Shown here: in pieces, positions 55,053-62,562 of the stretch
Layout of the letters: every line of letters starts with the position of its first letter
Position numbering within the stretch: the stretch's first letter is position 1
NCBI RefSeq assembly: GCF_900313025.1
Contig: NZ_OMPQ01000002.1
Coordinates: forward strand, 124,001-188,000
Reading direction: 5' to 3'
Source: Pseudophaeobacter sp. EL27
GTDB taxonomy: Bacteria; Pseudomonadota; Alphaproteobacteria; Rhodobacterales; Rhodobacteraceae
Length of the DNA: 64,000 bases
Notes under the pieces: model-generated
Told to the model about the DNA's origin: nothing
The model's database searches: none
What the model saw: the letters and a program-made list of their open reading frames with translations, nothing else
Translations under genes and position numbers: made by a program

Positions 55053-55164
55053 TTTGGATTGCTCTCACAGCTAACATCAGGACTAAGGGGCAATTGTGCA
55101 TGGGCACCCCGCTCACTACATTGGGGCTGTCTGGTTTTGAAGTCGGCAAAGGAGGCCGTAAGCC

Positions 55165-56703
55165 ATGTTTGAAAATCTATCCGAACGGCTTTCCGGGGTC
55201 TTTGACCGGCTGACCAAACAGGGTGCCCTCTCTGAGGAAGATGTCAAAACCGCTCTGCGCGAAGTGCGTGTTGCCCTGCTGGAGGCCGATGTCTCGCTGC
55301 CGGTGGCGCGTGACTTTGTCAAAAAGGTACAGGAACAGGCGACAGGCCAGTCGGTGACCAAATCGGTGACCCCCGGCCAGCAGGTCGTCAAAATCGTGCA
55401 TGACGCGCTGGTCGACGTGCTGCGCGGCGACGAAGACCTCGGCACCCTCAAAGTGGATAACCCCCCCGCCCCCATTCTGATGGTGGGTCTGCAGGGCTCT
55501 GGTAAGACCACCACCACCGGCAAGCTGGCCAAGCGCCTGAAGGACAAAGAGGGCAAGCGGGTTCTGATGGCCTCGCTTGACGTCTATCGCCCGGCGGCGA
55601 TGGAACAGCTGGCGGTGCTGGGCGCCCAGATTGGTGTCGATACCCTGCCGATCGTTGCGGGTCAGAAACCTGTCGATATCGCCAAACGCGCTAAGCAGCA
55701 GGCCGCGCTGGGGGGCTATGACGTCTATATGCTCGACACCGCCGGTCGTCTGCAGATCGACGAAGTGCTGATGCAGGAAGTCGAAGACGTCCGCGATGTG
55801 GTTTCGCCTCGCGAAACCTTGCTGGTGGTCGATGGCCTGACCGGTCAGGTCGCGGTAGAGGTCGCCGAAGAATTTGACGCCAAGATCGGCATCTCCGGCG
55901 TGGTCCTCACCCGGATGGATGGTGACGGGCGCGGCGGTGCTGCGCTGTCGATGCGCGCGGTCACCGGCAAGCCGATCCGCTTTGTTGGCCTCGGCGAAAA
56001 GATGGACGCCATCGAGACCTTCGAGCCCGAGCGCGTCGCGGGCCGGATCCTTGGCATGGGCGACATTGTTGCCCTGGTTGAGAAAGCCCAGGAAACCATC
56101 GAGGCCGAACAGGCCGAGCGCATGATGAAGCGCATGATGAAGGGTCAGTTCAACATGAACGACCTGAAGATGCAGCTGGAACAGATGCAGCAGATGGGCG
56201 GCATGGAGGGCATGATGTCGATGATGCCCGGCATGGGCAAAATGGCCAAGCAGGTGCAGGACGCCGGCATGGACGACAAGGTGATCAAACGCCAGATCGC
56301 CATGATCCAGTCAATGACCAAGAAAGAGCGCGCCAACCCTGCGCTGCTGCAGGCGAGCCGCAAGAAACGTATTGCTGCGGGCTCCGGCCAGCAGGTCTCG
56401 GACCTCAACAAGCTTCTGAAAATGCACCGGCAGATGTCGGACATGATGAAGAAGATGGGCAAAATGGGCAAAGGCAAGATGCTGAAGCAGGCAATGAAAG
56501 GCATGCTCGGCAAGGGCGGCGGCATGGGCGATATGGCGGGCATGGACCCCAGCCAGATGGACCCCAAGGCGCTAGAAGCCGCAGCCAAAGCCATGGGTGG
56601 TGGCATGGGCGGCAAGGGCCTGCCCGGCGGATTGCCCGGTCTAGGTGGCATGGGCGGCATGGGCCTGCCCGGTGGTCTCTCTGGCTTTGGCAAAAAGAAG
56701 TAA
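55165..56703 (+). CDS. ffh: Signal recognition particle protein Ffh
   Basis: Ffh binds signal sequences and SRP RNA and brings ribosomes to the FtsY receptor. The product is 512 residues. The N domain is followed by the GTPase with G1 GLQGSGKTTTTGKLAK, G3 DTAGRLQ and TRMDGDGRGGAALS, and the methionine-rich M domain starts near residue 310 (QLEQMQQMGGMEGMMSMMPGMG). The C-terminus is an unusual long Gly/Met tail. GGAGG precedes the ATG at 55165. It heads a plus-strand run to trmD: ffh, three GNATs, chorismate mutase, rpsP, bluB, a small peptide and rimM. Confidence 0.97.
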   Translation: MFENLSERLSGVFDRLTKQGALSEEDVKTALREVRVALLEADVSLPVARDFVKKVQEQATGQSVTKSVTPGQQVVKIVHDALVDVLRGDEDLGTLKVDNPPAPILMVGLQGSGKTTTTGKLAKRLKDKEGKRVLMASLDVYRPAAMEQLAVLGAQIGVDTLPIVAGQKPVDIAKRAKQQAALGGYDVYMLDTAGRLQIDEVLMQEVEDVRDVVSPRETLLVVDGLTGQVAVEVAEEFDAKIGISGVVLTRMDGDGRGGAALSMRAVTGKPIRFVGLGEKMDAIETFEPERVAGRILGMGDIVALVEKAQETIEAEQAERMMKRMMKGQFNMNDLKMQLEQMQQMGGMEGMMSMMPGMGKMAKQVQDAGMDDKVIKRQIAMIQSMTKKERANPALLQASRKKRIAAGSGQQVSDLNKLLKMHRQMSDMMKKMGKMGKGKMLKQAMKGMLGKGGGMGDMAGMDPSQMDPKALEAAAKAMGGGMGGKGLPGGLPGLGGMGGMGLPGGLSGFGKKK

Positions 56704-56704
56704 C

Positions 56705-57247
56705 ATGATCCAGGTTCCCACCATAGAAACCCAACGCCTGGTGATGCGGATGCCAGCGCTCGAAGATTTCGAGCCGCTCTGCGCCTTCTATGCGTCTGCG
56801 CGTGCTGAGTTCGTCGGAGGGCAAATGGAGCCGGAACAGGTCTGGCGTCATCTGGCCCTAGAAATCGGCCACTGGCAGATGCTGGGCTATGGACGGTGGA
56901 CTTTGGTCGAAAAAGAAACCGGCAAACCTGCTGGTATCATCGGCTTATGGAACCCCGAAGGCTGGCCCGAGCCGGAAATCGGCTGGGACCTGTTCGAAGG
57001 CTTTGGCGGTAAGGGCTACGCCACAGAGGCAGCGACAGCCGCACGGACCTATGCCTATGAAAACTTGGGCTGGACAACAGCGATCAGCTTGGTCGCGCCT
57101 GAAAACCACGCCTCGCGGGCGGTGGCGCAGCGCATGGGGGCAAGCCGTGATGGTGATTTCACCCATGTCCGCATGGGCACCCTTGAAATCTGGCGCCACA
57201 TGAGCCCCGATGATCTCGCCGCTGGCGGTATGGAGGGCTATGCATGA
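56705..57247 (+). CDS. GNAT family N-acetyltransferase (first of three)
   Basis: This is a 180-residue acetyltransferase of the RimJ/RimL (Acetyltransf_3) type. The family start TIETQRLVMRMPALEDFEPL is followed by acetyl-CoA binding region FEGFGGKGYATEAATAARTYAYENLG. The final segment VAPENHASRAVAQRMGASRDGDF is usual. It begins one base after the ffh stop and overlaps the second GNAT by four bases (ATGA). Its substrate is unknown; the operon context of ffh, rpsP and rimM makes ribosomal or SRP proteins plausible, which is inference. Confidence 0.88.
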   Translation: MIQVPTIETQRLVMRMPALEDFEPLCAFYASARAEFVGGQMEPEQVWRHLALEIGHWQMLGYGRWTLVEKETGKPAGIIGLWNPEGWPEPEIGWDLFEGFGGKGYATEAATAARTYAYENLGWTTAISLVAPENHASRAVAQRMGASRDGDFTHVRMGTLEIWRHMSPDDLAAGGMEGYA

Positions 57248-57771
57248 CTGCGCTGACCCTGCCCATTCCTGTGATTGAGACCGAGCGGCTGATCCTGCGC
57301 GCGCCACAGCTGGATGATCTGAAACCCATGGCCGCCTTTTTTGAGACGGAACGCAGCCATATGGTTGGCGGGCCACGTGATGCCATGGGTAGCTATACCT
57401 CGCTGGTCTCACGCCTGGGACATTGGGTGCTCAATGGCTATGGGCTGTGGCATATCATGGAAAAAACCTCGGGCTCCTTTATTGGCTGGACCGGCATGAT
57501 CTTTGCCCCCGCCTGGGATGAACCCGAACTGGGCTGGACCCTGTTTGAGGGGGCCGAGGGCAAGGGCTATGCCTTTGAAGCGGCAACCGCTGCCCGCACC
57601 TATGCGGCAGGTCACCAGAACATGAACGGCGTCATCAGCTATATCGCCCATGCCAATACGCGCTCCATGGCGCTGGCCGAACGTCTGGGCGCGCGGTTTG
57701 AGCGCGAAGCCGAGCTGATGGGCAAGCGGTGTCAGCTCTGGCGCCATCCAATAGTGGAGGCCACGACATGA
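57244..57771 (+). CDS. GNAT family N-acetyltransferase (second of three)
   Basis: This 175-residue Acetyltransf_3 protein is a paralog of its neighbours: PVIETERLILRAPQLDDLKPM at the start, then HIMEKTSGSFIGWTGMIF, LFEGAEGKGYAFEAATAARTYA for acetyl-CoA, and ANTRSMALAERLGARFEREAEL at the end. The ATG at 57244 overlaps the first GNAT by four bases, and the stop overlaps the third the same way, so all three appear translationally coupled. Confidence 0.88.
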   Translation: MTALTLPIPVIETERLILRAPQLDDLKPMAAFFETERSHMVGGPRDAMGSYTSLVSRLGHWVLNGYGLWHIMEKTSGSFIGWTGMIFAPAWDEPELGWTLFEGAEGKGYAFEAATAARTYAAGHQNMNGVISYIAHANTRSMALAERLGARFEREAELMGKRCQLWRHPIVEATT

Positions 57772-58370
57772 GCCATACCATTCCAGTGATCGAGACCAAA
57801 CGTCTGATCCTGCGCGGCCCCGAAGCCAGGGATTACCCGGATTTTGAGGCGACCTTCTCCTCTTATCGTGCACGTTTCATGGGCGGGCCACTGAACGCCT
57901 ATGAGGCCTGGATGCTCTATGCGGCTGAAATCGGTCACTGGCAGATCCACGGCTTTGGCATGTGGATGATCCACGACAAAGTCACGGATGAAACCTACGG
58001 CATGGCCGGCGGCTGGATGCCTGCGGGCTGGCCCGAACGGGAAATCGCCTGGATCATCTGGCCCGATGCAGCTGGTCACGGCTATGCGCTGGAAGCCACC
58101 AATGCCGCCCGCGCCTATTTCTACGAGACGCTCGGCTGGGAAACGGCTGTCAGCTACCTCGACCCAAAGAACCTCGATTCCATCCGCCTGGCAGAGCGCC
58201 TGGGCGCGGTGAAAGACCATGAAGCCAGCACCATTGATGGCAATGACGCGGTCTATCGCCATCCCAACCCAGAGGTCCTGAAGGGCAGCCAGATTGCCCA
58301 TGGGATCGAGATGGAAATCAGCCACTATGCTGACCCGCTGTTCAAACCAAAAGGATGGGCTCTTGACTGA
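57768..58370 (+). CDS. GNAT family N-acetyltransferase (third of three)
   Basis: This 200-residue paralog carries the same blocks: IPVIETKRLILRGPEARDYPDF, WIIWPDAAGHGYALEATNAARAYFYETLGWETAVSYL and NLDSIRLAERLGAVKD. It has a C-terminal extension of about 30 residues (EVLKGSQIAHGIEMEISHYADPLFKPKG) not present in the first two. In the acetyl-CoA region, WPDAAGHGYA replaces FEGFGGKGYA. Its start overlaps GNAT 2, and its last eight bases overlap the chorismate mutase start. Confidence 0.88.
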   Translation: MSHTIPVIETKRLILRGPEARDYPDFEATFSSYRARFMGGPLNAYEAWMLYAAEIGHWQIHGFGMWMIHDKVTDETYGMAGGWMPAGWPEREIAWIIWPDAAGHGYALEATNAARAYFYETLGWETAVSYLDPKNLDSIRLAERLGAVKDHEASTIDGNDAVYRHPNPEVLKGSQIAHGIEMEISHYADPLFKPKGWALD

Positions 58371-58689
58371 TACGACCAACACCTCCCAGTCCGATCTGGA
58401 TGATGCAGCCCGCGCCGCCGAAATCCTTATGGGACACCGCGAGAGCATCGACCGGCTGGACGCCATCCTCGTCTATACGCTGGGCGAACGGTTCAAACAC
58501 ACACAGGCCGTTGGTCAGCTGAAAGCTGAACATGACCTGCCGCCCTCGGACCCGACCCGAGAGGCCAAGCAGATTGCGCGGCTCGAAGATTTGGCGAAAC
58601 GGGCCAACCTGGACCCCGATTTTGCCAAGGCTTTCCTGAATTTCATCATTCAGGAAGTCATCAGACACCACAAGAAACACCAGGAATAA
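58363..58689 (+). CDS. Chorismate mutase, AroQ type
   Basis: This is a 108-residue monofunctional chorismate mutase, converting chorismate to prephenate for Phe and Tyr. The core is HRESIDRLDAILVYTLGERFKHTQAVGQLKAEH with its Arg and Lys site residues, then REAKQIARLEDLAKRANLDPDFAKAFLNFIIQEVIRHH, matching the three-helix AroQ fold. The start is read as TTG at 58363, supported by AAAGGA at 58349-58356 and because no ATG precedes the core in frame. It overlaps the third GNAT by eight bases and precedes rpsP. Confidence 0.88.
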   Translation: MTDTTNTSQSDLDDAARAAEILMGHRESIDRLDAILVYTLGERFKHTQAVGQLKAEHDLPPSDPTREAKQIARLEDLAKRANLDPDFAKAFLNFIIQEVIRHHKKHQE

Positions 58690-58728
58690 CAGGGCCTTCC
58701 CTGTAAACGCCATCAAAGGAGACTACCC

Positions 58729-59088
58729 ATGGCTATCAAACTTCGTCTGGCCCGTGGCGGCTCGAAAAAACGCCCCTTCTACCGCATCGTGGCTGCTGAC
58801 AGCCGCATGCCACGTGACGGCCGTTTTGTTGAAAAGCTCGGCACCTACAACCCTCTGCTGCCCAAAGACAGCGAAGAGCGCGTAAAAATGGACATGGAGC
58901 GTGTTCAGTACTGGCTCGGCCAGGGCGCCCAGGTCACCGACCGTATCGCCCGTATGCTCGAAGCCGCTGGCGTTCGTGAAAAGGCCGAGCGCAACAACCC
59001 TAAAAAGGGTACCCCTGGCAAGAAAGCCCAGGAACGCGCTGAAGAAAAAGCAGCCAAGGCCGCCGAGCCAGCCGCAGACGCGGAATAA
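58729..59088 (+). CDS. rpsP: 30S ribosomal protein S16
   Basis: S16 binds 16S rRNA and aids early 30S assembly. The product is 119 residues: the universal core ([33 protein letters not shown] to about residue 80) and a basic Ala/Lys/Glu-rich tail of about 35 residues, common in alphaproteobacteria. AAAGGAGA precedes the ATG. It normally leads an rpsP-rimM-trmD-rplS operon; here bluB and a small peptide gene stand between rpsP and rimM. Confidence 0.98.
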   Translation: MAIKLRLARGGSKKRPFYRIVAADSRMPRDGRFVEKLGTYNPLLPKDSEERVKMDMERVQYWLGQGAQVTDRIARMLEAAGVREKAERNNPKKGTPGKKAQERAEEKAAKAAEPAADAE

Positions 59089-59092
59089 GGCA

Positions 59093-59770
59093 ATGGGGTC
59101 GCGGGACCTGCCCCCTTTGGGGCGTGATGGGGAGGTGCCTGATGGTGCCTTTCCAGAGGCGTTCCGCGCCCAGCTTGACCATCTGATGCGGATGCGGCGC
59201 GATGTGCGCCGCTTTCGCAAGGATCCGGTTGATGAGGCAGTGCTCGCGCGCTGCCTCAACGCCATCCAGCTGGCCCCTTCGGTGGGGTTGAGCGAACCCT
59301 GGCGCATCCTGCGCATCACCAGTGATGCCGCGCGGACTGCAGCCCTGAAGAATTTTGAAAGCGCCAATGCAGAGGCTCTTGCCGGTTATTCCGGTGAGCG
59401 CGCCAGCCGCTATGCCGGCCTGAAGCTGTCAGGCATGCGCGAGGCCCCGGTGCAATTGGCGATCTATTGCGACGATGAAACCGCGCAGGGCCATGGCCTT
59501 GGCGCGGGCACCATGCCCGAGATGCGGCGCTATTCGGTGGTCACCGCCATAACTCTGTTCTGGCTGACCCTGCGCGCCGAAGGATTGGGGCTGGGCTGGG
59601 TTTCAGTGCTGGATCCCGATCAGCTCAGCCGTGATTTGCAGGTGCCGGAGGGCTGGCAACTGGTCGGCTATTTCTGCATCGGCCTACCCGAAGAGCTGCA
59701 CGACAGCCCGGAACTGGAACGCCAGGGCTGGGAAATGCGTCAGCCCTCCTTGGCGATCGAGACACGGTGA
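59093..59770 (+). CDS. bluB: 5,6-dimethylbenzimidazole synthase
   Basis: BluB splits reduced FMN with O2 to make 5,6-dimethylbenzimidazole, the lower base of cobalamin. The product is 225 residues. RMRRDVRRFRKDPVDEAVLARCLNAIQLAPSVGLSEPWRIL is the diagnostic FMN-binding and start region, and TMPEMRRYSVVTAITLFWLTLRAEGLGLGWVSVLDPDQLS is typical. The ATG at 59093 is four bases after the rpsP stop and lacks a strong ribosome-binding site of its own, hinting at coupling. It is the only cobalamin gene near ribosomal genes here; cobC and cobD are at 33-35 kb. Confidence 0.93.
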   Translation: MGSRDLPPLGRDGEVPDGAFPEAFRAQLDHLMRMRRDVRRFRKDPVDEAVLARCLNAIQLAPSVGLSEPWRILRITSDAARTAALKNFESANAEALAGYSGERASRYAGLKLSGMREAPVQLAIYCDDETAQGHGLGAGTMPEMRRYSVVTAITLFWLTLRAEGLGLGWVSVLDPDQLSRDLQVPEGWQLVGYFCIGLPEELHDSPELERQGWEMRQPSLAIETR

Positions 59771-59774
59771 CCCA

Positions 59775-59915
59775 ATGGGACGTCTGATCCGCCTTGTAAT
59801 TTTTGTTGCGATCGCCTTTACCTCAGGCATTCTATTCGAGCGCAGCCATCAAAAGGACCTATGCGCACAATCTGGCGGCCAATGGATGCGCGCCGGGTTC
59901 TGCGCCGGAGAGTGA
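59775..59915 (+). CDS. Small single-helix membrane protein
   Basis: This 46-residue peptide starts at 59775, four bases after bluB. It has a basic N-terminus and one hydrophobic helix ([18 protein letters not shown]), then a polar tail with two cysteines ([20 protein letters not shown]). Its position, tight on both sides (rimM starts four bases after its stop), supports real translation. There is no known function. An anchored redox or metal role is only a guess from the Cys pair. Confidence 0.6.
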   Translation: MGRLIRLVIFVAIAFTSGILFERSHQKDLCAQSGGQWMRAGFCAGE

Positions 59916-59919
59916 AGCC

Positions 59920-60435
59920 ATGAGTGCCCCCCAAAGTGATATGATTTGCGTCGGCGCCCTTGCCGGATCTTACGGCGTCCGCGGCGAAGTCCGCCTCAAG
60001 AGCTTTTGCGCCCAGCCCGAAGAGATCGAAACCTATTCTCCACTCACCAATGAAGATGGTTCTCAAAGCTTCAGCCTGACCCTGAGCCGCGCCGTCAAAG
60101 GTGGGTTTTGTGGCCGCATTGCAGGTGTTGAGACCAAAGAACAGGCCGATGCCCTGAAGGGGGTGCGCCTGTTCACCACGCGCGACCAGCTGCCAACCCT
60201 GCCCAGCGACGAGTATTACCACGCCGATCTGATCGGCGTCGAAGTTTATGACACTGGCGGGGCACTACTGGGCACTGTGAAATCCGTGCAAAACCACGGC
60301 GCCAGCGATCTGCTGGAGCTGACGGGCGAAGGCCTAAAAGGCACGGTGTTCCTGCCCTTCACCCTGGCAGCGGTGCCCACGGTTGATCTGGAACAGGGCC
60401 GCATCATCGCAGATCCGCCAGAGGGTATTCTATAA
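59920..60435 (+). CDS. rimM: Ribosome maturation factor RimM
   Basis: RimM binds S19 and 16S rRNA helices during 30S maturation. The product is 171 residues. The N-terminal RimM fold starts at [21 protein letters not shown], and the C-terminal PRC-barrel includes [23 protein letters not shown] and DLLELTG. The ATG at 59920 is four bases after the small membrane peptide. An inverted kinase-like gene separates it from trmD, which usually follows directly. Confidence 0.95.
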   Translation: MSAPQSDMICVGALAGSYGVRGEVRLKSFCAQPEEIETYSPLTNEDGSQSFSLTLSRAVKGGFCGRIAGVETKEQADALKGVRLFTTRDQLPTLPSDEYYHADLIGVEVYDTGGALLGTVKSVQNHGASDLLELTGEGLKGTVFLPFTLAAVPTVDLEQGRIIADPPEGIL

Positions 60436-60455
60436 CCTAAAGCGGGCTTCCTTGC

Positions 60456-61532
60456 CTACCGGTTGGCCTCTTTCGTTTCGTTTGCACCCTTGGGCTCTGC
60501 TGCCAAAAGCCAATCAAGTCGGGCTGTGAAGCGTTCCAACTGGGCTTGCCGGTCAGTTGCCAGGTCCTGCCAGTTGCCGATTTTTTTCTTCCATTCCCTG
60601 AAAAGCTGTAGAGCAAAGAAAAAGTGAAACACCGGATCCTGCGCCAGATCCGAACCATAGCCCTGCATAAATGCCGCCCAGTCCGCTCCTGGTAGCCCAG
60701 CGAATCCCGACAGTTGGGCCTCGCCATCGTCCCGACCTTGATCAGTACAGTCGAAATGGTCTCCGGCATTGTTCCAGAACCGCGCCACGTCCAGATAACT
60801 TGGTTTGGGATCGGAGTTAAAAAAATCAACTCCCGTCACACAGTTTTCAGTGATCAGCAGGTTCAAAAGGTGAAAATCCCCGTGAGTTTGACTGCGTCGA
60901 AACTCTAACCCGCTGGCCCGTCGGCCAGCCCGATGAAGATAGGCACAAAGCCCCAAAAAACGCCTGGAACGCGCGATCTTGATTTTGCCTGCCCTTACTG
61001 CAGCCCCAGTGCCGATCACCTGCTTTAGAAACGGGCTTGGATGAAAGGGCTCGACGTAACCGGGGCTGTATTCATGTAGTGCTGCACAATAACGACCAAT
61101 TCGGAGCAAAATATCAGCCCTATGACCAAAACCAATTTCGGCCCCTCGCAGCGCGCGGCGTCCCGTATCACCTATGGCAAACTCAGTGAGGGACAACCCC
61201 CTGTCCACATCACTCCAAAGGATCTGCGGCACCCCGCAGCCCGAGACGGATGACAGCACCTGCCGGGCCTGCTCCAAGGCCATTAGATTGCGGCGCAGAG
61301 CATCTGGATTGGAAGGGTGGATCTCAACCTTCCAGATGGCCCTTTCTCCTGAAGTGGCCTTCACGGCAAAGACACCGCGCACCGCATGAGGCAGATGCAC
61401 CAATTTTAATGGCACCAGGCGTTCTCCCACCTGATCCGCCCACGGGGTGTTCACCTTGGCCTGCTGCCACGCTCTGCAGGCGCGATCAAAGATCGCATCT
61501 TCGCTGTCCGGAATTTTCTGGCCAATCGTCAT
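60456..61532 (-). CDS. Aminoglycoside phosphotransferase-fold kinase
   Basis: This is a 358-residue protein with the APH/choline-kinase fold. The catalytic loop is recognisable as THGDFHLLNLL (Brenner motif HxDxxxxN), and the metal region is VTGVDFFNSD. The N-lobe Lys may be in AIWKVEIHP. Similar proteins phosphorylate small hydroxylated molecules, sugars or antibiotics; substrate is unknown. It lies on the opposite strand between rimM and trmD, with only 20 bases to rimM and 63 to trmD. It may be an insertion in an otherwise conserved operon. Confidence 0.75.
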   Translation of the reverse strand: MTIGQKIPDSEDAIFDRACRAWQQAKVNTPWADQVGERLVPLKLVHLPHAVRGVFAVKATSGERAIWKVEIHPSNPDALRRNLMALEQARQVLSSVSGCGVPQILWSDVDRGLSLTEFAIGDTGRRALRGAEIGFGHRADILLRIGRYCAALHEYSPGYVEPFHPSPFLKQVIGTGAAVRAGKIKIARSRRFLGLCAYLHRAGRRASGLEFRRSQTHGDFHLLNLLITENCVTGVDFFNSDPKPSYLDVARFWNNAGDHFDCTDQGRDDGEAQLSGFAGLPGADWAAFMQGYGSDLAQDPVFHFFFALQLFREWKKKIGNWQDLATDRQAQLERFTARLDWLLAAEPKGANETKEANR

Positions 61533-61595
61533 CTAGGGGCCCGGCTCTTTCAAAGGGTGGGTTGCACGGGCGACCGTATACCGTAAAAGCAAAGA

Positions 61596-62441
61596 ATGAC
61601 TACACCAAAGCCCCCTCTAAACAAGTCCCATGGCCGCAAGGCCATCCGCCCGGTTCTGAAGCCGCGCGAACTGATGACGCCAACACCCGATCTGGCCGGT
61701 GTTTGGAAGGCCAAGATCCTGACATTGTTCCCGACCGCCTTTCCCGGTGTGTTGGGCGAAAGCCTGACGGGCAAGGCGCTGCAGGAGGGGCTGTGGCAGT
61801 TGGAGACGGTGGATCTGCGCGAATTTGGCGTCGGAAAACACCGTAATGTGGATGATACCCCGGCGGGCGGTGGCGCTGGCATGGTGCTGCGCGCGGATGT
61901 GCTGGGCAATGCCATTGATCACGCCATGCAGGACACCACCGCGCCGCGGGGCGGCAACTGGCCGTTGATCTACCTCACCCCCCGAGGCAAGCCAATGGAT
62001 CAGGCACTGATGCAGAACCTGGCGCGCTGCGATGGCATGACGCTGCTTTGTGGCCGGTTTGAGGGCGTCGATGAGCGGGTCCTGGAACACTACAATATCC
62101 AGGAGGTCTCTCTGGGGGATTTTGTCATGACCGGCGGCGAGCTGGCGGCGCAGGCGCTGATTGATGCCACCGTGCGACTGATCCCCGGTGTGCTGGGCAA
62201 TCAGGCCTCAACCGAGGAAGAGAGCTTTTCCTCTGGACTGTTGGAACACCCGCAATACACCCGGCCAGCGGAATGGCAGGGGCGCAAGATCCCGGATGTG
62301 CTGATGTCGGGCCACCACGGCAAGGTGGCCGAGTGGCGTCAGGAAATGGCCGAAGAAATCACCAAGGCCCGCCGCCCCGACCTGTGGCAGACCTATGAGG
62401 CCAGCAGACCCGCGCCAAAACCCAAGCGCAAAAAGAAGTGA
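61596..62441 (+). CDS. trmD: tRNA (guanine-N1-)-methyltransferase
   Basis: TrmD methylates G37 of tRNAs reading CNN codons, preventing frameshift. The product is 281 residues. After a Pro/Lys-rich N-terminal stretch of about 25 residues, KAKILTLFPTAFPG begins the SPOUT fold. TPAGGGAGMVLRADVL, LLCGRFEGVDERVLEHYNIQEVSLGDFVMTGGELAAQAL (trefoil-knot SAM site) are diagnostic. The start at 61596 is the only ATG before the core, but a start at the Met in LKPRELMTP (residue 27) is possible. rplS would be expected downstream but is not next. Confidence 0.95.
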   Translation: MTTPKPPLNKSHGRKAIRPVLKPRELMTPTPDLAGVWKAKILTLFPTAFPGVLGESLTGKALQEGLWQLETVDLREFGVGKHRNVDDTPAGGGAGMVLRADVLGNAIDHAMQDTTAPRGGNWPLIYLTPRGKPMDQALMQNLARCDGMTLLCGRFEGVDERVLEHYNIQEVSLGDFVMTGGELAAQALIDATVRLIPGVLGNQASTEEESFSSGLLEHPQYTRPAEWQGRKIPDVLMSGHHGKVAEWRQEMAEEITKARRPDLWQTYEASRPAPKPKRKKK

Positions 62442-62562
62442 CGCATAGTTAACCACGACAGAACGCCCCCTTCTATGCATCATGCTCAAAATCATTTTTC
62501 ATTTTGACTGAGACTACCCCTGCGCAATGCATCAGCGCAGGGCTCAGACGGGGAGCGAATTC

